Notes under the pieces: generated by a model | What the model was told of the DNA's origin: nothing | Seen by the model: the letters and a program-made list of their open reading frames with translations, nothing else | The model's database searches: none | Position numbers and translations under genes: made by a program | Shown: one piece after another, positions 49,960 through 58,991 of the stretch | Layout of the letters: each line of letters begins with the position of its first letter | How positions within the stretch are numbered: position 1 is the first letter of the stretch | Assembly: GCF_900101595.1 (NCBI RefSeq) | Contig: NZ_FMYY01000016.1 | Span: 62,001 to 126,000, forward strand | Direction: 5' to 3' | DNA from: Paenibacillus sp. cl123 | Lineage (GTDB): Bacteria; Bacillota; Bacilli; Paenibacillales; NBRC-103111 | DNA length: 64,000 nt

Positions 49960-52740
49960 TTACCGCACGACCGGCTTCATCGATCGGGGTCCGCCCTTGC
50001 GCCGCGACGATTTGCCGCGAGAGGTCGAAAGCACGCTGCCGATCCCCATCAGGAAGGTCGGAATACCCGCGAACAGGAGCACCAGCGCCCAGTCGGCAAC
50101 GCCGAGAGGAACCGTCTTGAAGATCGGCTGGAGAGCGTCCACATAAAGCACGGGAATCATCAGCAGCAAGGAGGACGCTACGGCAAGCACCAGCCAAATG
50201 TTCTGCAGCGGATTCCGGTGGAAAATCGAGCGCGAGCTCCGGCAATCAAACACATGAATCAGCTGAGCCATAACGAGCGTTGCGAACGCTACCGTCTGCG
50301 CCTTCATCAGCGCTTGAGGACTGTCGGATGCCGCCGTCAGCGCGATATAGAAGGCGGCCAAAGTGCAGAGGCCGATCAGAATGCCGCGGCTGACGATCTT
50401 CCAACCGAGCCTGCGGGCGAAAATATTTTCTCTGGCGGAGCGCGGCTTCTGCGTCATCAGATCCTTCTCCGCCTGATCGACGCCAAGCGCCATCGCCGGC
50501 AGGCCGTCGGTTACCAGGTTCACCCACAAAATCTGGATCGGCACAAGCGGCAGCGGCAGCCCGGCCATCATCGCCAGAAACATCGTCATAATTTCGCCGA
50601 CGTTGGAGGCCAGCAGATAGCGGATAAATTTGCGAATATTTTCGTAAATGCCCCGTCCTTCCTCGATCGCCGAAACGATCGTGGCGAAGTTGTCGTCCGA
50701 CAGCACAAGCGCCGACGCCTCCTTCGACACATCCGTGCCGCTGATGCCCATCGCGATTCCGATGTCCGCCGCCTTGATCGCAGGCGCATCATTCACGCCG
50801 TCGCCGGTCATCGCCACCGTATGGCCCTTGCGCTGCAGCGACTTGACGATCCTCAGCTTATGCTCGGGCGAGACGCGGGCATACACATAGATATCCTCGA
50901 CATGACGGTCGAGATCGTCATCGCTCATCGCGGCCAGCTGCTGGCCGTTCATCACCTTGCCCTCCTGCGGCAGGATGCCCAGCTGACGGGCGATGGCCTC
51001 GGCCGTCGTCTGGTGATCGCCCGTGATCATCACGGTCTTGATCCCGGCCCGGCGGCATTTCGTGATGGCGTCGCGGACTTCGCGCCGCGGCGGGTCGATC
51101 ATGCCGGTCAGGCCGATGAAGACGAGCTGGCATTCCACCCCGGCCTCATCCAGCTGCCGGTCGGAATCCTTCAAGTCGCGGTAGGCGAGCCCCAGCACAC
51201 GCAGCGCATTCTGAGCCATCCCGTCGGCGGCGGCGCTCACCTTCTGCTTCAGCGTCGGCGTGAACGGAATCACCCGGTCGTCCCACAACACGTATGCGCA
51301 CTGCTGGATCAACAAATCGGGCGCTCCTTTCGTGCAGGCCATCCGCCCCCCCTGATGCTCCACGATGACGGACATCCGCTTGCGGTCCGAGTCGAACGGA
51401 AGCTCGAGCGTGCGCCGGTACAAGCTTTCCAGCGAGCTTTGCGTCAGCCCGGCCTTGGCCCCCAGCACGACGAGCGCTCCCTCGGTCGGGTCGCCCTTTA
51501 TCGTCCACACGTCCGCTCCGTCCGCGTCCTTCTTCTTGCTCTCCTGCTTCTCCTGGTGCAGGGAGGCGTTATTGCAGAGCACCGACACCTGCAGCAGACG
51601 CCGCAGCATCTGATTATTGCGCAGGTCGACCGGCTTGCCCTCCTTCACGATCACCCCTTCAGGCTCGTAGCCGTCCCCCGTCACTTCCATCATCTGGCCG
51701 CCGACCCACAGATGGGTCACCGCCATTTTATTTTGCGTCAGCGTGCCTGTCTTGTCCGAGCAAATAACCGACGCGCAGCCCAGCGTTTCAACGGAAGGGA
51801 GCTTGCGTACGATCGCCTTGCGCTGAATCATCCGCTGAACGCCCAGTGCCAGGGCGATCGTTACAATGGCAGGCAGGCCTTCCGGTATGGCGGCTACCGC
51901 CAAGCTGACACCGGCCAGGAACATGCCGTACGGCTCTTGCCCGTGCAGGATGCCCGCAACGACAACCATGACCGTTAGCGCGAGCGCCACAATGATCAAT
52001 ATTTTGCCAAGCTGCTCCAGACGGCGCTGCAGCGGAGTTTCCAGCGCATCCGTATTTTGAATCATATCGGCGATCTTGCCCATCTCCGTCTGCATGCCGG
52101 TGCGTACAACGACGCCTTTCGCCGAGCCGCGCGTCATCATCGTCCCCATAAAACCGAGATTGCGCTGGTCGCCGAGCGGAATATCGTCCAGATCCAGAGC
52201 GGACGTGTGCTTGGATACCGGGACAGATTCGCCTGTCAGGGCAGACTCCTCCGCATAAGCGCCGGACGTTTCGATAAACCGGATATCCGCCGGGATACGG
52301 TCCCCGCTCTCCAGCACGACCAGATCGCCTGGCACAAGATCGCGGGCCGGGATGGACTCCAGCTTCCCCTCCCTGAGCGCCTTGGCGTTCGGCGCCGACA
52401 GCTCCTTCAGCGCGCGCAGAGAGCGTTCGGCGCGGAATTCCTGAAGGAAGCCCAGTATGCCGTTCATAATAATGATGGCGATGATCGTCACTGCGTCCAG
52501 ATACTCGCCCAGCAAGCCGGATACCAGTGTCGCGCCCACCAGCACCAGCACCATGAAGTCTTTGAATTGGTTGAGGAACAGCGTGACCGGCGAGACGCTT
52601 TGGCCCTCCGCCAGCTCGTTTTTGCCGTGCGACGCCAGCCGCTTGTCCGCCTCCTCCCAGCTAAGGCCTTGCGAGGGTTCGGTTCCCGACGACTGCAGGA
52701 TCTCCTCCGGCGTCCATTGATACCATGGTTTCTGACTCAT
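49960..52740 (-). CDS. P-type calcium-transporting ATPase (SERCA-like)
   Basis: A 926-residue ion pump with the N-terminal cation-ATPase domain (WYQWTPEEILQ) and membrane helices near 60-105, 250-300 and 700-880. The phosphorylation site is CSDKTGTLTQNKM near 335. Further P-domain features include TGDGVNDAPAIKAADIGIAMG and the motif TGESVPV in the A-domain. The membrane segment with PEGLPAIVTIALALG is typical of type II Ca2+ ATPases. It should remove calcium from the cytoplasm. ATG 52740 has GGGAGGG 10 nt upstream; a longer frame starts inside that site. Its relatives in Bacillus (YloB) lie in this same neighbourhood and aid spore resistance. Confidence 0.94.
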   Translation of the reverse strand: MSQKPWYQWTPEEILQSSGTEPSQGLSWEEADKRLASHGKNELAEGQSVSPVTLFLNQFKDFMVLVLVGATLVSGLLGEYLDAVTIIAIIIMNGILGFLQEFRAERSLRALKELSAPNAKALREGKLESIPARDLVPGDLVVLESGDRIPADIRFIETSGAYAEESALTGESVPVSKHTSALDLDDIPLGDQRNLGFMGTMMTRGSAKGVVVRTGMQTEMGKIADMIQNTDALETPLQRRLEQLGKILIIVALALTVMVVVAGILHGQEPYGMFLAGVSLAVAAIPEGLPAIVTIALALGVQRMIQRKAIVRKLPSVETLGCASVICSDKTGTLTQNKMAVTHLWVGGQMMEVTGDGYEPEGVIVKEGKPVDLRNNQMLRRLLQVSVLCNNASLHQEKQESKKKDADGADVWTIKGDPTEGALVVLGAKAGLTQSSLESLYRRTLELPFDSDRKRMSVIVEHQGGRMACTKGAPDLLIQQCAYVLWDDRVIPFTPTLKQKVSAAADGMAQNALRVLGLAYRDLKDSDRQLDEAGVECQLVFIGLTGMIDPPRREVRDAITKCRRAGIKTVMITGDHQTTAEAIARQLGILPQEGKVMNGQQLAAMSDDDLDRHVEDIYVYARVSPEHKLRIVKSLQRKGHTVAMTGDGVNDAPAIKAADIGIAMGISGTDVSKEASALVLSDDNFATIVSAIEEGRGIYENIRKFIRYLLASNVGEIMTMFLAMMAGLPLPLVPIQILWVNLVTDGLPAMALGVDQAEKDLMTQKPRSARENIFARRLGWKIVSRGILIGLCTLAAFYIALTAASDSPQALMKAQTVAFATLVMAQLIHVFDCRSSRSIFHRNPLQNIWLVLAVASSLLLMIPVLYVDALQPIFKTVPLGVADWALVLLFAGIPTFLMGIGSVLSTSRGKSSRRKGGPRSMKPVVR

Positions 52741-52976
52741 CTGCTCTTTCCCTCCCAAAAGGTTGTCTAGCCTAAATGTATTCAGACAAGCCGCAAATTA
52801 GCACGGTTTCCTGCTTTGCCCCGAACTCTCTCCCGGCTGGGCGCGATTATGTCCCGGGCAGTCCGGGAGCCGCCGTTTCTCGGCAAATTAGGTATAAGTC
52901 AATTAAGGCCTTAAGTTTTTCGCCAAACTATGGCATGATAGGATGAGATTGAAACAGATTGGAGTTGTTGTCCCCC

Positions 52977-54821
52977 ATGTCTTTCGACGGTCTCGTCATT
53001 CATGGTCTCGTTCAGGAGCTGCAAGGGCTGCTCCCGGGCCGTATCAATAAAATTCAGATGCCTTCCGGCAATGATATCGTGCTGCAGCTCAGGGCGTCCG
53101 GGAAAAATCTCAAGCTGCTGCTGTCAGCCAGCCCGACATATCCCCGGGTCCATCTGACCGAAGAAAATTTCATCAATCCGCAGGAAGCGCCGATGTTCTG
53201 CATGCTGCTCCGCAAGCATTGCGAGGGCGGCATCATCGAGTCGGTCGAGCAGTCGGGGATGGAGCGGGTGATCCGGTTAAACATTCGGCAGCGCGACGAG
53301 CTCGGCGACTTGAGCCTGAAAACCATGATCGTGGAGATCATGGGCCGTCACAGCAACCTGATCCTGCTCGATCCCGCCTCGAACACCATAATCGACGGCA
53401 TCCATCATGTCACGCCGGCTATCAGCAGCTACCGGGTCGTGATGCCAGGCGTTACCTATGTGCATCCGCCCGAGCAGCATAAGACGAATCCGCTCGAAAT
53501 TGAATCTGAGGACATGTTCAGCCGGCTGCTCGGCGATACGGCTCACATTCTTGTTGAGGAAGGACAGGCAACGGGCGGCAAGCTGTGGGAGCAGGCGCTG
53601 GTGCAGCGGTTCAGCGGCTTCAGCCCGCTGGCGGCGCGCGAGCTCGTCTACCGCGCCTGGGGAGGCGCCCCAGGCGCAGCCGTCGGCCCGGAGGCGCATG
53701 CCGAGGCAGAAGGCGCTTCCGCATCGGCTGAGGCTAGCGGATATGCCGAAGCCGCCCGGAAGCTGTGGCCGCATTTCCTCCGGCTCACGGAGCAGCTTCG
53801 CAGCGGGAAAACGGAGCCTGTGATCGTCACCGTACCAGACTCGGGCAAAAGCTATTTTTCCGTCACGGAGCTGTCTCATCTGCAAGGAGAAACCCGAAGA
53901 TTCGATTCCATCAGCAGCTGTCTGGAAACCTATTACAGCGATAAAGCGGAGCGCGATACCGTCAAGCAGCGGGTCAGCGATCTGTTCCGGCTGCTCACAA
54001 ACGAACGGAACAAAAATATCAAGAAGCTGGAGAAGCTGGCGGAAACGCTGGAGGATGCGCAGCAAGCCGACCGCTTCCGTATTCTCGGCGAGCTGCTGAC
54101 GGCATCGATGCATCTGATCCGCAAGGGCGAGAGCCGTATCCAGGTGATCAATTATTATGACGAGGAGCAGCGCCCGATCGAGATCGAGCTCGACCCGCTG
54201 CTCGCTCCGTCGGATAACGCTCAGCGGTATTTCAAGAAATATACGAAAGCCAAAAACAGTCTGGCCGTCGTCGGCGAGCAGATGACTCAGGCTCGGGAGG
54301 AAATCGTCTACCTGGACAATCTGCTGCAGCAGCTTGCAGGCGCGGGCATGCAGGATATTGAGGAAATTCGCGAGGAACTGGTTGAGCAGGGCTACCTGCG
54401 CAGCCGGGGCAAGAAGCACAAGAAGAAAAAAGCGAACGCCAAGCCGCTGCTTGCCTGCTATACATCCAGCGAGGGCATCGCGATCTATGTGGGCAAAAAC
54501 AATACGCAAAACGAATATGTCACCAACCGGCTTGCGCATAGCGGAGACACCTGGCTGCACACCAAGGATATCCCCGGCTCTCACGTCGTCATCCGCAGCG
54601 CGGAGTTCGGAGAAGCGACGCTGCTGGAGGCGGCGCAGCTCGCTGCCTATTACAGCCAAGCCAAGGAATCCAGCGGAGTGCCTGTCGATTATACGCTCAT
54701 CAAGCATGTGCGCAAACCAAGCGGCGCGAAGCCCGGATTTGTGATCTATGATCACCAGAAAACGCTGTTCGTCACGCCGGATGCGGACAAGCTGAAGCAG
54801 CTTCCGATGACGATCAAGTAA
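52977..54821 (+). CDS. rqcH: ribosome quality-control protein RqcH (NFACT family, fibronectin-binding-protein homologue)
   Basis: The 614-aa protein begins MSFDGLVIHGLVQELQGLLP and holds NFACT-N (about 1-200), helical/coiled-coil parts (about 300-420), and NFACT-R near the C-terminus with YTSSEGIAIYVGKNNTQNEYVTNRLA and DTWLHTKDIPGSHVVIRS. RqcH binds obstructed 50S subunits and directs Ala-tailing of stalled chains with tRNA-Ala. It carries an Ala/Glu-rich insert near 235-260. ATG 52977 was chosen because the family begins with MSFDGLV; upstream TTG codons are possible. It is alone on the plus strand, opposite the calcium ATPase, and ends in a perfect long terminator. Confidence 0.94.
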   Translation: MSFDGLVIHGLVQELQGLLPGRINKIQMPSGNDIVLQLRASGKNLKLLLSASPTYPRVHLTEENFINPQEAPMFCMLLRKHCEGGIIESVEQSGMERVIRLNIRQRDELGDLSLKTMIVEIMGRHSNLILLDPASNTIIDGIHHVTPAISSYRVVMPGVTYVHPPEQHKTNPLEIESEDMFSRLLGDTAHILVEEGQATGGKLWEQALVQRFSGFSPLAARELVYRAWGGAPGAAVGPEAHAEAEGASASAEASGYAEAARKLWPHFLRLTEQLRSGKTEPVIVTVPDSGKSYFSVTELSHLQGETRRFDSISSCLETYYSDKAERDTVKQRVSDLFRLLTNERNKNIKKLEKLAETLEDAQQADRFRILGELLTASMHLIRKGESRIQVINYYDEEQRPIEIELDPLLAPSDNAQRYFKKYTKAKNSLAVVGEQMTQAREEIVYLDNLLQQLAGAGMQDIEEIREELVEQGYLRSRGKKHKKKKANAKPLLACYTSSEGIAIYVGKNNTQNEYVTNRLAHSGDTWLHTKDIPGSHVVIRSAEFGEATLLEAAQLAAYYSQAKESSGVPVDYTLIKHVRKPSGAKPGFVIYDHQKTLFVTPDADKLKQLPMTIK

Positions 54822-54836
54822 ACCGCTTCATATTGA

Positions 54837-54891
54837 CCAACAACAAAAGGAGCTAGGCGGCCGGTTTCCGCTTAGCTCCTTTTGTTGTTGG
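54837..54891. terminator. strong terminator after rqcH
   Basis: A perfect 19-bp stem (CCAACAACAAAAGGAGCTA with TAGCTCCTTTTGTTGTTGG) encloses a 17-nt loop. The AT-rich outer part gives T-runs for the plus strand. It also faces leftward-reading galU. Confidence 0.92.
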
Positions 54892-55141
54892 CGAACCGCT
54901 CCAACCTATTCCAACCCGTTACACGGAAATCAGCGACATTTAGACAAGCAAATGAAGCGAAAAACGGACTGTATGGCTCGTTAAGGAGCTCCCGGTTCCG
55001 TTACAAATGAAAATCGGTCGATTTCATGCGCTTACGGTCGCTGATTTCCGTTACAACTCCGCTCCGTTGCGTCCCCGCCTGCTTCTGCGCACTCTCCGGA
55101 CGAGGCCATGCGCGGCTCCAGCGGCTTCAACTTTCACAACA
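54892..55141. repeat. intergenic inverted-repeat element
   Basis: No gene is seen between the rqcH terminator and galU. Exact 15-bp arms ACGGAAATCAGCGAC (54923-54937) and GTCGCTGATTTCCGT (55037-55051) face each other 99 bp apart. CCGTTACA also recurs near the inner side (about 54999) and after the outer arm. The middle includes AACGGACTGTATGGCTCG. The pattern is that of dispersed palindromic elements common between genes in Paenibacillus; copy number is not known from this window. Confidence 0.6.
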
Positions 55142-56017
55142 TTACCCGCCGGTAATGCCAAGCCGCTTGCGCAGGTAAGCCTCAAGCGGCCCTTTCAGCT
55201 CCTCGCGCTCCAGCGCGATCTCGATGGTCGCTTCGATATAACCGAGCTTGTCCCCGACATCGTAACGCCGGCCCGTTATCGGATGCATGACCATCCGCTG
55301 CCGGCCGTTCAAGATGCGCAGAGCATCGGTCAGCTGAATCTCGCCGCCGCGTCCCGGAGCGCTCGTCTCCAGAATATCGAAGATATCCGGCGTCAGCACA
55401 TAGCGGCCGATAATCGCCTGATTGGACGGGGCCGACTCGCGGTCCGGCTTCTCGATCAGATCCTCGATGTAGGCATAAGCGGACGCCGTCTCAGCCGGCG
55501 ACAAAATGCCGTACTTGTGGACATCCTCCCAAGGCACCTCCTGCGTGCCGATCACCGACGTTTTCGTCCTGTCGAACAGATCGATCATCTGCTTGAGGCA
55601 TGGCGGGTCGGATTGGATAATATCGTCGCCGAGCAGTACGGCAAACGGCTCGTCGCCGATGAACTTTCGGGCGCATAACACGGCATGTCCCAGACCGAGC
55701 GGCTGCTTCTGGCGGATATAATGGACATCGGTGAGATTGGAGATGGTCTGCACCAGCTCCAGCAGCTCGTGGTTGCCCTTCTCCTCCAGCACAGCCTCCA
55801 GCTCCACGGAGCGGTCAAAATGATCCTCGATCGCCCGTTTGTTCCGGCCCGTCACAATAATGATATCTTCGATGCCCGAAGATATCGCTTCTTCAACAAT
55901 ATATTGAATCGCCGGCTTATCGACGATCGGCAGCATTTCCTTCGGCTGCGCCTTGGTGGCCGGCAGGAACCGCGTTCCAAGCCCTGCGGCCGGTATAATG
56001 GCCTTGCGTACTTTCAT
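55142..56017 (-). CDS. galU: UTP-glucose-1-phosphate uridylyltransferase
   Basis: The 291-aa enzyme starts VRKAIIPAAGLGTRFLPATKAQPKEMLPIVDKP, the complete nucleotide-binding motif of GalU/GtaB. FVRQKQPLGLGHAVLC-like and AVLLGDDI motifs follow. It makes UDP-glucose for glycolipid anchors, teichoic acid and polysaccharides. The start overlaps the PHP gene stop by ATGA, which makes the two a small coupled unit. Length and motifs are normal. Confidence 0.97.
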   Translation of the reverse strand: MKVRKAIIPAAGLGTRFLPATKAQPKEMLPIVDKPAIQYIVEEAISSGIEDIIIVTGRNKRAIEDHFDRSVELEAVLEEKGNHELLELVQTISNLTDVHYIRQKQPLGLGHAVLCARKFIGDEPFAVLLGDDIIQSDPPCLKQMIDLFDRTKTSVIGTQEVPWEDVHKYGILSPAETASAYAYIEDLIEKPDRESAPSNQAIIGRYVLTPDIFDILETSAPGRGGEIQLTDALRILNGRQRMVMHPITGRRYDVGDKLGYIEATIEIALEREELKGPLEAYLRKRLGITGG

Positions 56018-56865
56018 AGCTGCTCTCCCTTTCGCTTATACAATTGATCGATGACCGAGGCTTCGATACGCCTAGCTCCGATCGGGGCATGGAATACGAC
56101 GCCCCCGCGTTCTCCATGGTAATCGGAGCCTGCCGTGATCAACAAGCCATGCTCCCGCGCGATAGCGGCATAAACGCCCTCCTGCTCAGGGGTGTGGTCG
56201 GAATGGTAGGCCTCCAGCCCGGCCAATCCACGCGCCGCAAGCTTCGGAATCAGCTCGTCGCAGCCATACAGACCCGGATGCGCCAGCACCGGCGCGCCGC
56301 CCGCCTCGCGTATCCAGCGGATCGCCTCGGCAGGCGTAATGCGCGGAGGGTTGGCATAGGCGGCCCCGCCGCGGCCCAAATAGCGCTCGAACGCCTCCTC
56401 CATCGAGCCGACATAACCTTTGCGCACGAGCGCATCGGCAATATGCGGCCGCCCGATCGAGTCCCCTTCTCGCTTGAGCGAGCTGACCGACGCAAGGACG
56501 TCGTCCATCGTTATATCGAGCCCCAGCCCGCACAGCCGCTCGATAATCATCTCATTGCGGCGGTCTCTGACGCCGCGCAGCTGCTCCAGACGCTCCAGGA
56601 AAACGGAATTTCTCCAGTCAATCCAGTAGCCCAGCACATGGATATCGATGCCTTCGTGAATGGTGCTGATCTCAATGCCGGGCACTACCGTAATTCCATA
56701 GGTCTGCGCGGCGGCCAGAGCCTCCTCCAGCCCGCCGACCGTATCGTGATCGGTAACGGCTACCGCCGCAAGGCCCGCAGCGGCAGCCAGCTGAACATTA
56801 TGCGATGGCGTCCCCGTTCCGTCGGACGCTATCGTATGCGTATGCAGATCCGCATAGGACATCAT
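56014..56865 (-). CDS. PHP-domain phosphoesterase
   Basis: A 283-aa metal-dependent phosphatase of the PHP/TrpH type. The metal-binding start is YADLHTHTIASDGTGTP; VAVTDHDTVGG, PGIEISTIHEG, VLAHPGLYG and ITAGSDYHGERGG supply later ligands. Relatives hydrolyse 5'-phosphates of nucleotides or small oligoribonucleotides (RNase AM, nanoRNase-like). ATG 56865 has GAGGAGTG 6 nt upstream; the longer frame (56895) has no site. It lies just upstream of galU. Confidence 0.9.
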   Translation of the reverse strand: MMSYADLHTHTIASDGTGTPSHNVQLAAAAGLAAVAVTDHDTVGGLEEALAAAQTYGITVVPGIEISTIHEGIDIHVLGYWIDWRNSVFLERLEQLRGVRDRRNEMIIERLCGLGLDITMDDVLASVSSLKREGDSIGRPHIADALVRKGYVGSMEEAFERYLGRGGAAYANPPRITPAEAIRWIREAGGAPVLAHPGLYGCDELIPKLAARGLAGLEAYHSDHTPEQEGVYAAIAREHGLLITAGSDYHGERGGVVFHAPIGARRIEASVIDQLYKRKGEQL

Positions 56866-56925
56866 TCTGCACTCCTCTCTGGTATCAAACGCCATCAGCT
56901 GAGGTCCGCTTCTCTGCGTCCGCGG

Positions 56926-57837
56926 CTACAGCCACTGGCTCAAATCCCGCTCTCTCAGGAAAGTCAAGAAGGTAACGGCGGAGATGGGCAGCAGCGTAGA
57001 GCTCAGATAGATGGCATGGAAGCTGCGCGCGAAGCTGACATCCTGCACGTCCTTGACTTGAAGCACGCCCAGCGCGGCTTCATGCTTCAGCGAGGATTGC
57101 GATAGGATGGAGATGCCGAGCCCCGCTTCGACCGCCGATTTCACGGCGCCGGTGCTGCCGAGCTCCATGACGATTTTGAGCGACGATATGTCGCAGCCCG
57201 CACGGGCCAGCTCTTCCTCCATCACCTTGCGCGTGCCGGAGCCCTGCTCCCGCAGCACGAACGGATACTCGCGCAGCCGCTCGACCGGAACCTTGTCATA
57301 TTCGCCGAGCGGATGGTCCTTCGGCATAATAAGCTTCAGTTCATCGCTGAGCACGGCTTCCGTATGCAGATCAGGATGGTTGACCTCGGCTTCGACGAGA
57401 CCGAAGGTCAGCTGGTGGCTTAGAACCTCTTCCAGAATCTGCTTCGTGTTGATAACCTTCATACTGACGGAGATATGCGGATACTCCTGGCCGAACGGAC
57501 CAAGCAGCCGCGGCAGGATGTACTCCCCTACGGTCAGACTTGCGCCCAGATGCAGCCGTCCCTCCAGCATATGGGTGAATTTGGACATGCCTACGTCCGT
57601 TTCCTTAATCAGATCGATACTGCGCCGTGCGAACGGCAATAAGGTGCGCCCCGCTTCCGTGAGCTCCACACGCTTGGTAGAGCGGATGAACAGCTTGGTG
57701 CCGAAATATTCTTCCAGCGATTGAATCTGCATCGTCACGGCGGGCTGAGTCATATGCAAGGCGCCGGCCGCATGAGAGAAGCTACCCTTCTCGGCAACCG
57801 TGTAAAAAATATGAAGTTGGTGAAAGTTAAGCGCCAT
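56926..57837 (-). CDS. LysR-family transcriptional regulator
   Basis: The 303-aa regulator has the LysR helix-turn-helix MALNFHQLHIFYTVAEKGSFSHAAGALHMTQPAVTMQIQSLEEYFGTKLF (1-50, split here only as motif positions), followed by a periplasmic-binding-protein-like effector domain (about 90-300). The effector part includes LREQGSGTRKVMEEELARAG, recalling CysL/CbbR-like members that sense sulfur or carbon-fixation metabolites. The effector is unknown. ATG 57837 gives the GGAGG site a 6-nt spacing. No divergent partner gene lies within 100 bp, so its target is not clear. Confidence 0.9.
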   Translation of the reverse strand: MALNFHQLHIFYTVAEKGSFSHAAGALHMTQPAVTMQIQSLEEYFGTKLFIRSTKRVELTEAGRTLLPFARRSIDLIKETDVGMSKFTHMLEGRLHLGASLTVGEYILPRLLGPFGQEYPHISVSMKVINTKQILEEVLSHQLTFGLVEAEVNHPDLHTEAVLSDELKLIMPKDHPLGEYDKVPVERLREYPFVLREQGSGTRKVMEEELARAGCDISSLKIVMELGSTGAVKSAVEAGLGISILSQSSLKHEAALGVLQVKDVQDVSFARSFHAIYLSSTLLPISAVTFLTFLRERDLSQWL

Positions 57838-57915
57838 CATGACCTCCGCAAAGCGTATTCCTCCAAATTATATATAATAACCTGCCCGGAGGCCAATGCA
57901 TTCGCGCATTTCTTC

Positions 57916-57955
57916 AAAAAAAGAGCGGGCATGCCGTTCCAGCCGGCATACCCGC
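57916..57955 (-). terminator. rho-independent terminator
   Basis: GCGGGCATGCCG pairs with CGGCATACCCGC (one mismatch) and is followed on the minus strand by TCTTTTTTT. It ends the 147-aa gene, 29 nt past its stop. Confidence 0.9.
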
Positions 57956-57983
57956 ATGTTGCAAAAATGAACATCGAGCGGCT

Positions 57984-58427
57984 TTATCTCCGCTTGCGGC
58001 TGTTTTTGATAAGCGTCATCCGCCGGGAATGGCGCAGCCAGGAGTAATAGGAGCGAAGATCCCGCAGCTCCATTGTCTCGGACATTCTGCCCAGGAAGGT
58101 GATAACGATCATTTTGTAGACCGGCGTCTTCGCAAGGGACAGGCGCGATCCGTCCATCTCGGCAAATTCGGCCACCATCACCAGGTCGTCATCAATCAGA
58201 AATACATCCTGCTCATTTTTATAATAGGTACGGATAGAGCGGTTTCTCAGCTTGTTCCCTATAAATTCGGCAATATCGGCAAAGCCCGTTTTCTTCGATT
58301 CGATGCGGTCCGTCCAGCGGCTGCGGGCATGGTGGGTAATAATAATCTCCCCTATCACCCTGCTGCCGAGGGTCATCGGGCCGCTTCCGTTACGGGAATT
58401 GAATTCGCCTGAATTTAAGTGAGCCAT
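57984..58427 (-). CDS. conserved hypothetical protein, basic C-terminus
   Basis: A 147-residue soluble-looking protein with HHARSRWTDRIESKKTGFADIAEFIGNKL, VFLIDDDLVMVAEFAEMDGSRLSLAKTPVY, then MIVITFLGRM and a very basic tail (SWLRHSRRMTLIKNSRKRR). No motif was recognised. The basic tail may touch nucleic acid. AGGAAGAGGG precedes the ATG at good distance and a strong terminator follows, so it is a single-gene transcript. Confidence 0.7.
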   Translation of the reverse strand: MAHLNSGEFNSRNGSGPMTLGSRVIGEIIITHHARSRWTDRIESKKTGFADIAEFIGNKLRNRSIRTYYKNEQDVFLIDDDLVMVAEFAEMDGSRLSLAKTPVYKMIVITFLGRMSETMELRDLRSYYSWLRHSRRMTLIKNSRKRR

Positions 58428-58551
58428 AACAAACCCTCTTCCTATAAAAATAGTCCGTTCATCCTATATACATGCCTACTCTCTCTTATTCTAACTTATT
58501 GTCGTATAGAATCAACTTAAAAAATCTTTAGATTTCGCCCACGGCAAATAA

Positions 58552-58566
58552 CCCCACGACGTGGGG
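58552..58566 (-). terminator. possible terminator after ylbG
   Basis: CCCCAC and GTGGGG form a 6-bp stem with a 3-nt loop about 108 nt after the ylbG stop, followed by TTATTTG on the minus strand. A second AT-rich hairpin (AAATC/GATTT, about 58521-58534) lies farther on. Confidence 0.4.
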
Positions 58567-58673
58567 CTGGCAGGATGCCGGCTTGGCTCGGCCTATTTCG
58601 CAGACAACTCGCCCGAGGTCGAGAGCCCCGCCCGCGCGAAAAAGCTTTCGCTTGGCAGTTTGCCATGAGCATG

Positions 58674-58940
58674 CTACAGCGTGTAGAATCTTGTTTTGTC
58701 AGGCATATTACTATTATATTCGGTCGGAATTTCATTGCGGTGGGACCGCTCCACTTTCTTGACGAACGGCAGCCGCTGAAGCTGCTTGACCGTTTCATCA
58801 AGACGGCTGGCATAAATGTACATTGCGGCATAGTGCAGCTTTTTCGAAATAAAATGCACATTGCCATACTTCTCCAAATGCTTGGCCGCCGCTTTCACAT
58901 CGGAAACCCATACGATAATGCCGGCTCGCTCGGTAAACAT
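58674..58940 (-). CDS. ylbG: YlbG-family (DUF2129/UPF0298) protein
   Basis: The 88-aa protein begins MFTERAGIIVWVSDVKAAAKHLEKYG and continues with VHFISKKLHYAAMYIYA and RLPFVKKVERSHR, all hallmarks of YlbG. It is a small cytoplasmic protein encoded next to ylbF in Bacillus. Its own function is unknown. Here ansA lies between ylbG and ylbF. The start has AAGAAGGTATTGCC, an acceptable A/G-rich site. Confidence 0.88.
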   Translation of the reverse strand: MFTERAGIIVWVSDVKAAAKHLEKYGNVHFISKKLHYAAMYIYASRLDETVKQLQRLPFVKKVERSHRNEIPTEYNSNMPDKTRFYTL

Positions 58941-58991
58941 GGCAATACCTTCTTTCTGCAGTTAATTTAGGGAAAGGGATGAACCCTCTGT

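Noticed and set aside
50218..51978. 586-codon plus-strand frame
   Set aside because: Antisense shadow of the calcium ATPase gene.
52903..52914. TTAAGGCCTTAA palindrome upstream of rqcH
   Set aside because: A 12-bp palindrome is not rare enough to claim an operator, and no regulator is suggested.
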